Source: Bacteriovoracaceae bacterium UBA6261 (GTDB lineage: Bacteria; Bdellovibrionota; Bacteriovoracia; Bacteriovoracales; Bacteriovoracaceae). Taken from it: a stretch of 64,000 bases of DNA. The notes beneath the pieces are model-generated. The model ran no database searches. It saw only the letters and a list, made by a program, of their open reading frames with translations, and was not told the origin of the DNA. The DNA lies in contig DJVH01000074.1 of NCBI GenBank assembly GCA_002440825.1, positions 1,269 through 65,268 of the forward strand, written 5' to 3'. Position 1 is the first letter of the stretch. The number at the start of each line of letters is the position of its first letter. This document shows positions 51,580 through 60,745 of this stretch, one piece after another. Made by a program: the position numbers and the translations under genes.

Positions 51580-52698
51580 AACTTTTCCTTCGATGTGATT
51601 TTTTTCCAGAAAATCATTAATCTCAGTACGCAATTTATCTTTAATGATCTGTCTTCCTTCTTCTTCAATTGGAAGCTGAGGGAGGACAGGTTCTACATTC
51701 GTCGTCAAATGATCGCGCAATTCAACTTCATGATCTTTGAGAAAATTAATGGCATTTCTATTTGAAGCAAGAATGGAGAAATCAATCCAGATTTGCTTAT
51801 TGCGTTTGGTATCTTCAAGAAACAGCTGAAGATTGATATCTTCAACTTTGAACATTCTTTCTGCTTGTCTGTAATAAACGGGACGTCCAGATAGTTTCTG
51901 CTTGATCTCAACTGATTTGACAGGCTCGTTGTGACCGAAAAGTTTGAAGTCTTCATTTAAAGACTTAACCATCATCGCTTCAATTTCTTTTTTGTTTTCT
52001 TCCGACAAAGGAAGTCCTGCGACAGGAAGATGAATTCCTTCAAGTGAATCATCCATCATTTCTTCCATCTCTTCCATTAAGGCTTTGTCTTGTCCATTTT
52101 TAGCTTCGACTCTGACATCGAGATGCATTTCCATTTCGGCTTCTTCTGCTGGAGCACCTCCGCCATGGCCGCCGCCGCCACCACCTGTGTGTGCTATTTC
52201 AAATTTGTGATTTTTAAATTCAACAAACAGATCTTCTTCCGCTTCACTGAAAGAGGCTGGTTTTCTCAAGGCCTTTGTCCCGATGACAATTTTCGCCGTA
52301 TTTGAATAAATCACAGTTCCAGCAAAGAAAACTACTGCCAGCGTTGTGACGAAGGTCAGGGCTTTTAAAGGATTGAATTTGGCATAAACAAGAGGCTTCA
52401 GCATCAGCTGTTTTTTATCTGCTTTCTTGAATTCTTCAGAGCGAAGATAAATCAATACGGCCGTCAGGCGACCGCGCACCATTGTGGTGTAGTGCTCAGT
52501 GTAGCCGACAAATTTCAGCATCGTGATGCGAAGTTTAGGCTGATATGTTTTTGTCCATTTGGTTTTAACTGTCTGCGGTGAATGTTTGATGGCCAGCAGG
52601 ATCGCAAAGACAAAAGGAGGCGTGACGGCCTTGAGCTTTTCAAAAAGCTTTTCAAGAAAGTTGTTTATGGTCTCTTCAAGTTTAATTAAAAAATTCAC
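51544..52698 (-). CDS. FliL-like membrane protein with Gly/His-rich linker
   Basis: A 384-residue protein. Residues 1-100 are basic and amphipathic, one transmembrane helix lies at about 111-131, a Gly/His run (G6-H-G3, 172-181) and an acidic stretch follow, and the last 140 residues resemble the FliL domain (F-S-I-L-A-S-N-R...L-R-D-H-L, G-R-Q-I-I-K-D-K-L-R-T-E-I-N, V-L-D-I-Y-L-D-Y). FliL proteins ring the flagellar stator and stabilise its torque generation. The N-terminal extension is longer than usual, and no flagellar gene is adjacent. Confidence 0.7.
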   Translation of the reverse strand: MNFLIKLEETINNFLEKLFEKLKAVTPPFVFAILLAIKHSPQTVKTKWTKTYQPKLRITMLKFVGYTEHYTTMVRGRLTAVLIYLRSEEFKKADKKQLMLKPLVYAKFNPLKALTFVTTLAVVFFAGTVIYSNTAKIVIGTKALRKPASFSEAEEDLFVEFKNHKFEIAHTGGGGGGHGGGAPAEEAEMEMHLDVRVEAKNGQDKALMEEMEEMMDDSLEGIHLPVAGLPLSEENKKEIEAMMVKSLNEDFKLFGHNEPVKSVEIKQKLSGRPVYYRQAERMFKVEDINLQLFLEDTKRNKQIWIDFSILASNRNAINFLKDHEVELRDHLTTNVEPVLPQLPIEEEGRQIIKDKLRTEINDFLEKNHIEGKVLDIYLDYLMST

Positions 52699-52878
52699 CT
52701 GATCTCCTCACTGTCTTGATCGGCTGTTTGCAGAAGATATTTAAAAAAGGTTTATAGCCGAGCATGTCACTCGGTCTTTCTGGGGCATTTTCTGCCTGGG
52801 CACCGAATGAAGGCGCTGAAAGTGAATTTTAGAGAAAGCTTGCCCGAAAAGATGATCAGTCTTAGTGAGGAGAGCCTT

Positions 52879-53535
52879 ATGGAAACAAGAAATTTAGTAA
52901 ATTGGACGTTTTTGGTGATGAGTTCGCTGTTTTTGACCAGCTGTTCAGGCTTTTTACCGGACCGTAGTTTTATTGAAGAAATGAACCGTGAAAGCGATCC
53001 TTATTTTGTGGCAGGAAGAGATTTTAAAGTCGTAGGTGGAGACAGTGGAGAAGCTTATCGCAGCAAAGAAGAAATTCAGAAACGCACGCCTTCATCTGAA
53101 AGAAACCGCGAGAAAATGAAAGAAGAAGAATCGATTCGGGTAGAACTCGAGCAGAAAGAAGCAGATATTCCGGAAGAATATCTGGAACAATACTCAAAAG
53201 ATAAAAAATATCTGCCTTCTGATTCCGATAAACTGTATTACTTGAGCCTCTCTCTGAGCGAACGCGCTAACTATATCAGTACCAAGAAAGCTGATTGGCA
53301 GGAAGACCAGGGCAAAGGACAAGATTTCATTCAAAAACACTCTGTTCACAGTAAAGAATTGTACCTTGGGATGTCCAAATCACAGGTGATGCAGGCCTGG
53401 GGAAAACCTTCGCGCGTTGACGTTGCCGGCAACCCTCGCAATCAAAATGAGCGTTGGGTGTTTTTCGAAGACGGAAGTGCAAAACAAATCTTTTTTGAGT
53501 CGGGAAGAGTTGGTGGCTGGGCCCTTGATCTCTAA
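52879..53535 (+). CDS. lipoprotein with C-terminal BamE/SmpA-like domain
   Basis: A 218-residue lipoprotein. The ATG at 52879 follows GAGGAG and gives a lipobox at L-T-S-C (C22). A highly charged, Glu/Lys-rich middle (residues 50-125) precedes a C-terminal segment L-Y-L-G-M-S-K-S-Q-V-M-Q-A-W-G-K-P, then R-W-V-F-F-E-D-G and a final F-F-E-S-G-R-V, the pattern of SmpA/OmlA (BamE-like) domains. It could act in outer-membrane assembly. It is upstream of yicC with 45 bases between. Confidence 0.65.
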   Translation: METRNLVNWTFLVMSSLFLTSCSGFLPDRSFIEEMNRESDPYFVAGRDFKVVGGDSGEAYRSKEEIQKRTPSSERNREKMKEEESIRVELEQKEADIPEEYLEQYSKDKKYLPSDSDKLYYLSLSLSERANYISTKKADWQEDQGKGQDFIQKHSVHSKELYLGMSKSQVMQAWGKPSRVDVAGNPRNQNERWVFFEDGSAKQIFFESGRVGGWALDL

Positions 53536-53580
53536 ATGAAATAGTAATATCCTCCAGCAAAGTTTTAAGAGGGAATTACA

Positions 53581-54456
53581 ATGCCAGCAGAATCAATGAC
53601 CGGCTTCGGTGAAGCGAACGCGCAGTCTGATAATTACGTCGTCTCCGTCGAAATAAAAAGCGTGAATAATCGTTTCAAAGATATCAGGTTTAAAATGCCT
53701 GGGACACTTTCATCTCTTGAAATGGAGTTGAAAAAGGAACTGAACGATCAATTTACCCGCGGAACATTTGATGTATACGTCAATGTGAAACGCGCAGAGA
53801 ACAAAAGTCGCTTTGATGATCTTGATCCGAACAAAATTTCTCAGTTCGTTTCAAAGATTGCTCCTATTTTGAAAAGCAACGGACTTGAATCGAAAGTGAA
53901 CATGACTGATTTTTTGAGATCAGAATTCATGGTTGATCAGGACGAAGAAAATCAGACAGAACTTAATGAGCTCGCTCTTAAAGCATTCCGCGAAGCTTTA
54001 GTTTCTCTGAAAAAATCCAGAACCGCTGAAGGCGAGAAACTGATGAAGGTTCTGGTAAAACACCTTGAGACTTACAAAACTCACTTCGAGGTGATTGAGA
54101 AGAATGCCGAGCACTTCAAAAACAATGTTGAAGAAAAGTTGAAAAAGAGAGTTGAGGAATACAAAAAGCTGGTCGATGTTGAACACAGCCGACTTCTTCA
54201 GGAAGTGATCTTTTATTTAGAAAAGATCGATATCCATGAAGAAATTAACCGCGTTCATGCCCACTTGGAAAAATTTCAAAACCTATTAAAATCTAGTAAT
54301 GAAGTCGGAAGACAGATTGATTTTATCCTTCAGGAATTAGGACGCGAGACCAATACCATGGGATCTAAGTCAACTATGAAAGAAATTTCAGATGCAGTTG
54401 TGCAGATGAAAGTTCAATTGGAAAAGATGCGCGAGCAGGGACTTAATATTGAATAG
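53581..54456 (+). CDS. yicC: YicC/YloC-family endoribonuclease
   Basis: A 291-residue protein with the N-terminal S-M-T-G-F-G-E-A motif and the C-terminal F-I-L-Q-E-L-G-R-E-T-N-T-M-G-S-K of the family, which has been described as an RNA endonuclease affecting small RNA turnover. The middle is coiled coil (120-220). It precedes gmk and a (p)ppGpp synthetase, an order shared with many proteobacteria. GAGGGAATT precedes the ATG. Confidence 0.93.
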   Translation: MPAESMTGFGEANAQSDNYVVSVEIKSVNNRFKDIRFKMPGTLSSLEMELKKELNDQFTRGTFDVYVNVKRAENKSRFDDLDPNKISQFVSKIAPILKSNGLESKVNMTDFLRSEFMVDQDEENQTELNELALKAFREALVSLKKSRTAEGEKLMKVLVKHLETYKTHFEVIEKNAEHFKNNVEEKLKKRVEEYKKLVDVEHSRLLQEVIFYLEKIDIHEEINRVHAHLEKFQNLLKSSNEVGRQIDFILQELGRETNTMGSKSTMKEISDAVVQMKVQLEKMREQGLNIE

Positions 54457-55033
54457 TCACCATCACAAAAACGGAAAACTGATTGTCATTGTGGCCCCTA
54501 GTGGAACCGGCAAGACTTCCCTGATTAAACGCCTGAAGGAAGATTTTCCTTCTCTGGTAGAATCTGTCTCATACACCACCCGTCCGATGAGGCCAGGTGA
54601 AATTCACGGGCATCACTACTTTTTCATAGAAAAAGAAAAGTTCATCGATATGAGAAATGCGGATGAGTTCCTTGAGTGGGCTGAAGTGCATGGCAATTTC
54701 TATGGCACTTCCAAGAATTTTGTCGAAAATGCCCTTTATGAAGGAAAGCATCTTCTGTTTGACCTGGATGTTCAGGGAACAGACGCCATGAAAGCGTATT
54801 TCGGACCTCGAGCGAATGTTATTTTTATTTCGCCTCCGTCAGTAGAAGAGCTGGAAAAGCGTCTGCGCGGGCGAGGAACGGAAAATACTGCGGTCATCAA
54901 CCTTCGTTTGATGAATGCCCAGAAGGAACTTCTGCGCAAGCACGACTTTGATCATTTAGTTTATAACGACGATATCGAACACGCCTATAAAAGACTTTCC
55001 GAAATTACCGAGAAGATCTTATCAGATAAATAG
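54449..55033 (+). CDS. gmk: guanylate kinase
   Basis: A 194-residue kinase converting GMP to GDP with ATP. P-loop A-P-S-G-T-G-K-T-S (16-24), the GMP-binding T-T-R-P-M-R-P-G-E and D-L-D-V-Q-G motifs are all present. There is no ATG near the expected N-terminus; the best start is TTG at 54449, overlapping the yicC stop by eight bases, with CAGGGA upstream. This implies translational coupling to yicC. Confidence 0.94.
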   Translation: MNSHHHKNGKLIVIVAPSGTGKTSLIKRLKEDFPSLVESVSYTTRPMRPGEIHGHHYFFIEKEKFIDMRNADEFLEWAEVHGNFYGTSKNFVENALYEGKHLLFDLDVQGTDAMKAYFGPRANVIFISPPSVEELEKRLRGRGTENTAVINLRLMNAQKELLRKHDFDHLVYNDDIEHAYKRLSEITEKILSDK

Positions 55034-55047
55034 GGCAAGAGTAGGGA

Positions 55048-57240
55048 ATGTACCAAAACTTAGATTTTTCTCATGAAAGAGATCTCACTGTTGATGACCT
55101 TGTAAGAAGGGTTGAAGCGTATTATCCCGACGCCAATTTTACAATGCTCAGAAAAGCTTATCTGTTTGCAGAGAAAGCACATGCAGGCCAGAAAAGAAGT
55201 TCAGGCGAAGATTACATCATTCACCCGATGAATGTAGCGGCGACTCTCATCCGTCTGCATATGGATCTTGATACAATAATGGCCGGTCTTCTTCACGATG
55301 TGGTTGAGGATTGTGGGATTTCTCCTCAAGAAATTGAAAAAGAATTTAATCAAGGTGTTGCTGATCTCGTTGTCGGCTTGACTAAAATTTCCAAAATCAA
55401 ATTCAAATCAAAAGAAGAATCGCAAATCGAAAACTTCCGCAAAATGGTTGTGGCGATGGCGAAAGATCTTCGCGTGATTATCGTTAAGCTTGCCGATCGT
55501 ATGCATAACATGCGTACACTTCAATATGTGTCGGATGAAAAGCAAAAAAAGATTGCCCAGGAAACGCTTGATATCTACGTCCCCTTGGCGTCCCGCCTGG
55601 GGATTAACTCAGTTAAGTCTGAACTCGAAGATTTGTGTCTTCGCTTTCTGAAACCTGAAATTTACTACCGTCTTGCTGAAAAAGTTTCGATGAAAAAATC
55701 GGAACGCGATACCTATATCAGAGAAGTTATTTCCACGATCAAAGAAAAACTTCTGGAATATTCCCTTCACGCGGAAGTAAAGGGAAGACCAAAGCATTTT
55801 TACTCCATCTATAAAAAAATGACTTCGCGTGGAGTGGATTTCGAACAAGTTCAGGACTTGCTGGCCTTCAGAATCATTGTTGGAAACATCACCGAATGTT
55901 ATAAAGCACTGGGGATTATTCACTCGTCTTTCACACCGATTCCCGGCCGTTTTAAAGATTACATCGCTATTCCCAAGGTAAACAACTATCAATCGCTGCA
56001 CACGTCGGTTATTGGTCCGCGTGCGGAGAGAATCGAAATTCAGATCAGAACAACTGAGATGGATGAGGTTGCTGAAGCCGGGGTTGCGGCTCACTGGAAA
56101 TATAAAGAAGGTCTTGCCGGTAAGTCAGCACCTAAGCTCGACTGGGTTCAGGAACTTCTTGAATACAATAAAAATTCAGACAACAACCGCGAATTCCTCG
56201 ACGTTATTAAAAATGACATCGATCTCGACGGTGTTTTTGTCTTCACTCCCAAGGGGGATGTGCGCGAATTGAAATACGGAGCGACTCCTCTGGATTTTGC
56301 CTACGAAATTCACACTGAAGTAGGGCACCATTGTGTAGGCGCCAAAGTTAACGGAAAAATCGTGCCTTTACGTCACATTTTGAAGTCAGGTGACTCTGTC
56401 GAAATCCTTACGAGTAAAACGCAAGCTCCGACAAAAGACTGGTTGAACATCGCCAAGAGCTCGAAGGCCCGCTCTAAAATCAAGCAATGGCTGCTTAAAG
56501 TTGAACGCGATGAAAACAGAGAGCTGGGTCGCGATATTCTGGAGAAAGCTTTTAAACTTCTCGGAACTAATATCAAATCTCTTGTTAAGAAAAATGATTT
56601 CAAAGAATTTTTTGATGAAAGCCACATTATCGATGAAGAAGAACTTTGCGTGCTTGTGGGTTCTGGAAAGTATTCAGCAAAAGATGTCATCAGTGCAATC
56701 CCTGCATTGAGAGATATGGCTGAAAAGCAAGTCATCCCAGAGATCGAGGAAATTGAAAAATACTCAAGTGAGATGACGAAAAACGTCCGCAAAAAAACTC
56801 ACGGTGATAACGCTGTTATTGTCGATGGAATGAGTGACGTAATGGTCCGCATGGCCAAATGCTGCAACCCGATTCCGGGTGATACGATTGTGGGATTTAT
56901 TACTCGCGGCCGCGGCATTACTGTCCATAAAGGCGACTGTAATCGAGTGGACGCGGAAACTCTTCTTCGCACTATTAAAGTATCCTGGAATAAAGGATTC
57001 AATTTCACTCACCCTGTAAGTGTAAGAGTAATGACTCAGGATAAGCCGGGAATTCTTTCTCTGATTTCTAAAACCATCAACAATAGCGGTATTAACATCC
57101 GTTCTGCTATGGCGAAATCAATGCCGGATAGAAAGGGAAGCTTTATCTTTGAAATTGAAGTTAAAGACTATTCTGAACTTTTAAAAACGATAAGCTCTAT
57201 AGAAGCGCTGGAAGAAGTAATTTCAGTGACTCGCGTTTAA
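55048..57240 (+). CDS. bifunctional (p)ppGpp synthetase/hydrolase, RelA/SpoT family
   Basis: A 730-residue long Rel protein. The N-terminal hydrolase domain has H83-D84 (L-L-H-D-V-V-E-D) and the upstream H-A-G-Q-K-R, so hydrolysis is likely retained. The synthetase has Y-Q-S-L-H-T-S-V and E-I-Q-I-R-T...A-E-A-G-V-A-A-H-W. TGS (V-F-V-F-T-P-K-G-D), the conserved C-C-N-P-I-P-G-D region and a C-terminal ACT domain follow. It sets the alarmone level in starvation. It lies 14 bases after gmk, without the rpoZ gene that often intervenes. Confidence 0.95.
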   Translation: MYQNLDFSHERDLTVDDLVRRVEAYYPDANFTMLRKAYLFAEKAHAGQKRSSGEDYIIHPMNVAATLIRLHMDLDTIMAGLLHDVVEDCGISPQEIEKEFNQGVADLVVGLTKISKIKFKSKEESQIENFRKMVVAMAKDLRVIIVKLADRMHNMRTLQYVSDEKQKKIAQETLDIYVPLASRLGINSVKSELEDLCLRFLKPEIYYRLAEKVSMKKSERDTYIREVISTIKEKLLEYSLHAEVKGRPKHFYSIYKKMTSRGVDFEQVQDLLAFRIIVGNITECYKALGIIHSSFTPIPGRFKDYIAIPKVNNYQSLHTSVIGPRAERIEIQIRTTEMDEVAEAGVAAHWKYKEGLAGKSAPKLDWVQELLEYNKNSDNNREFLDVIKNDIDLDGVFVFTPKGDVRELKYGATPLDFAYEIHTEVGHHCVGAKVNGKIVPLRHILKSGDSVEILTSKTQAPTKDWLNIAKSSKARSKIKQWLLKVERDENRELGRDILEKAFKLLGTNIKSLVKKNDFKEFFDESHIIDEEELCVLVGSGKYSAKDVISAIPALRDMAEKQVIPEIEEIEKYSSEMTKNVRKKTHGDNAVIVDGMSDVMVRMAKCCNPIPGDTIVGFITRGRGITVHKGDCNRVDAETLLRTIKVSWNKGFNFTHPVSVRVMTQDKPGILSLISKTINNSGINIRSAMAKSMPDRKGSFIFEIEVKDYSELLKTISSIEALEEVISVTRV

Positions 57241-57897
57241 TCAGTAAACATCCACCGGCGATTTTTGATCCCAGAACATCAGGAAAATCTTGGTGCGGAT
57301 GAGCTTGAACGTTTCAATATAAAGAAGCTTGATGTTTCTCAAGTGAAGATAGCTGGAAGGAACGGCCGAGAAGAAAAATTCAAATTTGTCTTCTTCGCGA
57401 ATAAGCGTATTGATAATCTGCTTAATACGCATGATGTGATAGTCGCTTGAGATGATGAGAATCTTGTTGAGGCCGCGATTGTTTCTTAAATACTTCAGAG
57501 TGGAAACGACATTCTCCACAGTGTTACGGGCCGTATAATCTATTTCTATATGGTCATTTTGAGTAGCTTCAGGACTAATGGGATTCATCAATGTCTTTAC
57601 TGAATTCTTTTCATATACGCCGGAGATAAAAACATTCGGTTGTTTAAATTCCTGTGCTTTTTTAATAGCGTATTCAATTCGACCCGGTCCACCGGTAAAA
57701 ACCACGATCAGGTCTGGTGGAGAGTTAACGAAAGTAGTCTTGGCGTTTTTCGTTTCGTTGCGGGCGTCTAATAAGAGAATCGAGCAGACAAACGAGTACG
57801 TCAGGAAAATAGAAAGCAGAACGATCAGCACCCCCTGGAGGTGCCGATACATTCTGGTTGTTTTAGATTCGAAGACGTACTTGCTTTTTAAAATCAT
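57241..57897 (-). CDS. YdcF/DUF218-family membrane-anchored protein
   Basis: A 218-residue protein with one N-terminal transmembrane helix (about 19-40) and a DUF218 domain facing the periplasm: L-I-V-V-F-T-G-G-P-G-R-I-E-Y-A near the start and I-I-S-S-D-Y-H-I-M-R later, as in ElyC/SanA/YdcF proteins linked to envelope polysaccharide or vancomycin sensitivity. It ends next to the convergent Rel gene stop with no spacer. Biochemical role unknown. Confidence 0.8.
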   Translation of the reverse strand: MILKSKYVFESKTTRMYRHLQGVLIVLLSIFLTYSFVCSILLLDARNETKNAKTTFVNSPPDLIVVFTGGPGRIEYAIKKAQEFKQPNVFISGVYEKNSVKTLMNPISPEATQNDHIEIDYTARNTVENVVSTLKYLRNNRGLNKILIISSDYHIMRIKQIINTLIREEDKFEFFFSAVPSSYLHLRNIKLLYIETFKLIRTKIFLMFWDQKSPVDVY

Positions 57898-57905
57898 TTT
57901 TTAGC

Positions 57906-58283
57906 TTATCGGGCTGCGATTACTTCAATTTCTACCAGCGCACCTTTTGGAAGTTTTGAGACTTCAACAGTTGAGCGAGCAGGATAAGGTTCTTTAAAAA
58001 ATTCTACATAAGCTTGGTTCACTTCGGCAAAGTTATTTAAATCTGTCAGAAAAATTGAGGTTTTTACGATGCTCTCGCGGGTCAGCCCCTGTGACGTCAA
58101 AAGACCGTCGATATTTTTCATGACTTGCTTAAGCTGCCCTGAAAACCCGTCAACAAGGTTTCCAGTCGCAGGATCAATGCCGATTTGTCCTGAAAAATAA
58201 AAAGTTCCGTTGATAGCTACACCTTGAGAATATGTCCCTACTGCTGCCGGTGCTTTTTCAGTTTTCACAATGATCTTTTCCAT
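57906..58283 (-). CDS. RidA-family enamine/imine deaminase
   Basis: A 125-residue RidA/YjgF protein. It has G-T-Y-S-Q-G-V near residue 17, F-S-G-Q-I-G-I-D-P, the arginine of P-A-R-S-T-V-E-V and the terminal E-I-E-V-I-A. It hydrolyses reactive 2-aminoacrylate-type intermediates released by PLP enzymes. It follows maeB by five bases and precedes the YdcF gene by eight, forming a three-gene message. Confidence 0.94.
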   Translation of the reverse strand: MEKIIVKTEKAPAAVGTYSQGVAINGTFYFSGQIGIDPATGNLVDGFSGQLKQVMKNIDGLLTSQGLTRESIVKTSIFLTDLNNFAEVNQAYVEFFKEPYPARSTVEVSKLPKGALVEIEVIAAR

Positions 58284-58288
58284 AAAGA

Positions 58289-60622
58289 TTACTCCTTAGT
58301 GCTCAGTTTCTTATCAGACAATAAAGCCGAAAGAACACACATGTTAACGATTTCTGTGACACTCGCAGTTCTTGGAATAATATTCGCTGAATTGTTCATC
58401 GGAAGAAGAATTGGTCCGATGGCATTGGCGTTAGCCAGTTGAGCAAGAAGCTTGTAACTGATGTTGGCCGAATTCAATTCAGGGAAAATTAAAATATCAG
58501 TCGGAGCATCGAGAGTTGAGAAATTGAACAATTTATCAAGCAAGTTCTTGTTTACTGCTACGTCCGCCTGAACTTCACCGTCTACGATAAGGTTAGGGTA
58601 GCGCGTTTTAGTAAGCTGAACAGCACGTTTTACTTTCTTGGCTTTTTCATGGTCGTTTGAACCGAAGTTTGAGTAAGAAAGGAAGGCAATGCGCGGTTCG
58701 CGCTTCATGAGTTTTCTGAACAATTCAGCTGTACCTGCAGCGATTTCGCAAAGCTGCTCTTCATTTGGTTCAATCTGAACAGCGCAATCTGCAAAGAACA
58801 GAACGCGGTTCTTGAAAGTCATAATGAAGATACCAGCTGCAGATTTTTTTTCCTGCGTGCCGATAACATGCATGAGTGGAGGAAAACAGTCAGCGTAGTT
58901 CAGAGTCGGACCAGTGATAACCGCGTCTGCCAGTCCGTGCTTCACCATCATCGAACCAAAATAATTCTGGTGACTCATCAGTTCTTCAGCATGGTAAATC
59001 GAGATACCGCTTCTCTGTCTTTCTTTAGAATACATGCGAACGAAGTCTTCAAACTTCTCATGCTTTCTTGGATTAATTGTTTTGACTTCGTCTTTAAGTT
59101 TTTCAAGACCAAGCAGATCCATTTTTTTGTGAATGGCCTTCTTTCTACCAAGAAGAATTGGTTCAACTTTATCTTCTTCAACAAGCTGTTTAACCGCTTG
59201 AAGAATGCGGGTGTTTGTTCCTTCTGCAAAGACAACTTTAACTTTGTTGCCTCTTTTTGCCACGTAAGTTCCAAGACGGTCTCTCAGAGATTTCATGAAC
59301 TGAGCTGTGTTGCCCATTCTTCCTTCAAGCGCGCGAGCGTAAGCAGAAAGATCATCAATATTTACTCTCGCTACACCAGAGTCCATCGCCGCTTTGGCAA
59401 CAGCTGGAGTCACACGTGTAAGAACGCGAGGGTCAAATGGTTTTGGGATCAGGTAATTGACACCAAATTTGAAATCTTCTCCGCCGTAAGCAAGTTTAAC
59501 TTCTTCTGGAACTTCTTCTTTTGCCAGTTCAGCAAGGGCCTTAACAGCTGCAAGCTTCATCTGCATGTTGATCTTTTTCGCGCGAACATCGAGAGCTCCG
59601 CGGAAGATGAAAGGGAAGCCGAGAACGTTGTTAACCTGGTTAGGATAATCTGAGCGTCCTGTGGCCATGATGGCATCAGAGCGAACAGCTTCAACTTCGT
59701 GCGGGTAAACTTCAGGATCCGGGTTTGCCATGGCAAAGATGATTGGATTTTTTGCCATGCTGGCAACCATTTCTCCGTTAACTACACCGCGGGCAGATAG
59801 ACCTACGAAGCAGTCACAACCTTTCATAGCATCGGCAAGAGTTCTTGCACTTGTTTCAACTGCAAATTCTTCTTTGTACTTGTTCATCCCTTTCGTACGG
59901 CCTTTGTAAATCGCTCCGTTCGAATCGCACATGATCAGGTTTTCTTTTGGAAGACCTAGTTCAAAGAAAAGTTTTGAAACTGAAATCGCTGCAGCCCCTG
60001 CCCCCGAGACAGCAACTTTTGTTTTTTTAATGTCACGGCCTGTGACCTCGATAGCATTCAAGAAAGCAGCAGTCGCAATGATCGCTGTTCCGTGCTGGTC
60101 ATCGTGGAAAACAGGAATGTTCATTTTTTCAATGAGCTGAGTTTCGATTTCAAAACACTCTGGTGCTTTGATATCTTCCAGGTTCACACCACCAAATGTC
60201 GGCTCAAGAGCAGACACGATGTTGACCATTCCTTCAACTGTTGATTCATTCACTTCGATGTCGAATACATCGATATCTGCAAATCGCTTGAAGAGAAGCC
60301 CTTTACCTTCCATAACTGGTTTCCCAGCGATGGCACCGATATTTCCTAAACCTAAGACAGCTGTGCCGTTTGAAATAACAGCGACCAGGTTTCCTTTAGC
60401 GGTGTACTTGTAAGCGAGTTCTGGATCTTTAGCGATTTCAAGACAAGGCCATGCTACTCCGGGAGAGTACGCCTTGCTGAGATCCATTGAGGTGAGAGTG
60501 GGTTTCGTTGAAATAACTTCAATTTTCCCCGGGCGGCCTTCTGAGTGATAGTCGAGGGCCTGTTGTGTTTTTTCGTCTAAGACATCATTTCGATCTTTGT
60601 GATCATTTCGTTGATTACTCAC
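58289..60622 (-). CDS. maeB: NADP-dependent malic enzyme with phosphotransacetylase-like domain
   Basis: A 777-residue MaeB. Residues 1-430 are the malic enzyme domain (A-Y-S-P-G-V-A, H-D-D-Q-H-G-T-A, G-A-G-A-A), decarboxylating malate to pyruvate with NADPH production. Residues 440-777 are a phosphate acetyltransferase-like domain, usually a regulatory acetyl-CoA sensor in this fusion. I start at GTG 60622 because AAGGA lies seven bases upstream; the TTG two codons earlier is too close to that site. It heads the maeB-ridA-ydcF unit. Confidence 0.93.
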   Translation of the reverse strand: MSNQRNDHKDRNDVLDEKTQQALDYHSEGRPGKIEVISTKPTLTSMDLSKAYSPGVAWPCLEIAKDPELAYKYTAKGNLVAVISNGTAVLGLGNIGAIAGKPVMEGKGLLFKRFADIDVFDIEVNESTVEGMVNIVSALEPTFGGVNLEDIKAPECFEIETQLIEKMNIPVFHDDQHGTAIIATAAFLNAIEVTGRDIKKTKVAVSGAGAAAISVSKLFFELGLPKENLIMCDSNGAIYKGRTKGMNKYKEEFAVETSARTLADAMKGCDCFVGLSARGVVNGEMVASMAKNPIIFAMANPDPEVYPHEVEAVRSDAIMATGRSDYPNQVNNVLGFPFIFRGALDVRAKKINMQMKLAAVKALAELAKEEVPEEVKLAYGGEDFKFGVNYLIPKPFDPRVLTRVTPAVAKAAMDSGVARVNIDDLSAYARALEGRMGNTAQFMKSLRDRLGTYVAKRGNKVKVVFAEGTNTRILQAVKQLVEEDKVEPILLGRKKAIHKKMDLLGLEKLKDEVKTINPRKHEKFEDFVRMYSKERQRSGISIYHAEELMSHQNYFGSMMVKHGLADAVITGPTLNYADCFPPLMHVIGTQEKKSAAGIFIMTFKNRVLFFADCAVQIEPNEEQLCEIAAGTAELFRKLMKREPRIAFLSYSNFGSNDHEKAKKVKRAVQLTKTRYPNLIVDGEVQADVAVNKNLLDKLFNFSTLDAPTDILIFPELNSANISYKLLAQLANANAIGPILLPMNNSANIIPRTASVTEIVNMCVLSALLSDKKLSTKE

Positions 60623-60697
60623 GGTCAATTCCTTGGTTAATTAGAATGTAAAACGACCGTGATAGGTTAGGTGATTCTCCCCCAAAAGGGAAGCAAA

Positions 60698-60731
60698 TTG
60701 CCCGGATTTATGGCAGGATGAAGCCGGGCAA
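60698..60731 (-). terminator. hairpin after the ECF operon, probable terminator
   Basis: TTGCCCGG at 60698-60705 and CCGGGCAA at 60724-60731 form an 8-bp stem with an 18-base loop, about 15 bases past the barrel gene stop on the minus strand. The following T-run is short, so strength is uncertain. Confidence 0.5.
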
Positions 60732-60745
60732 CATTTAGACTTTGC

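Noticed and set aside
55609..56094. 161-codon minus-strand frame
   Set aside because: Antisense to the catalytic region of the Rel gene and without family resemblance.
58868..59653. Open frame of 261 codons on the plus strand
   Set aside because: It is antisense to the malic enzyme gene, has a composition typical of a shadow frame (many F, N, S, R) and no ribosome-binding site.
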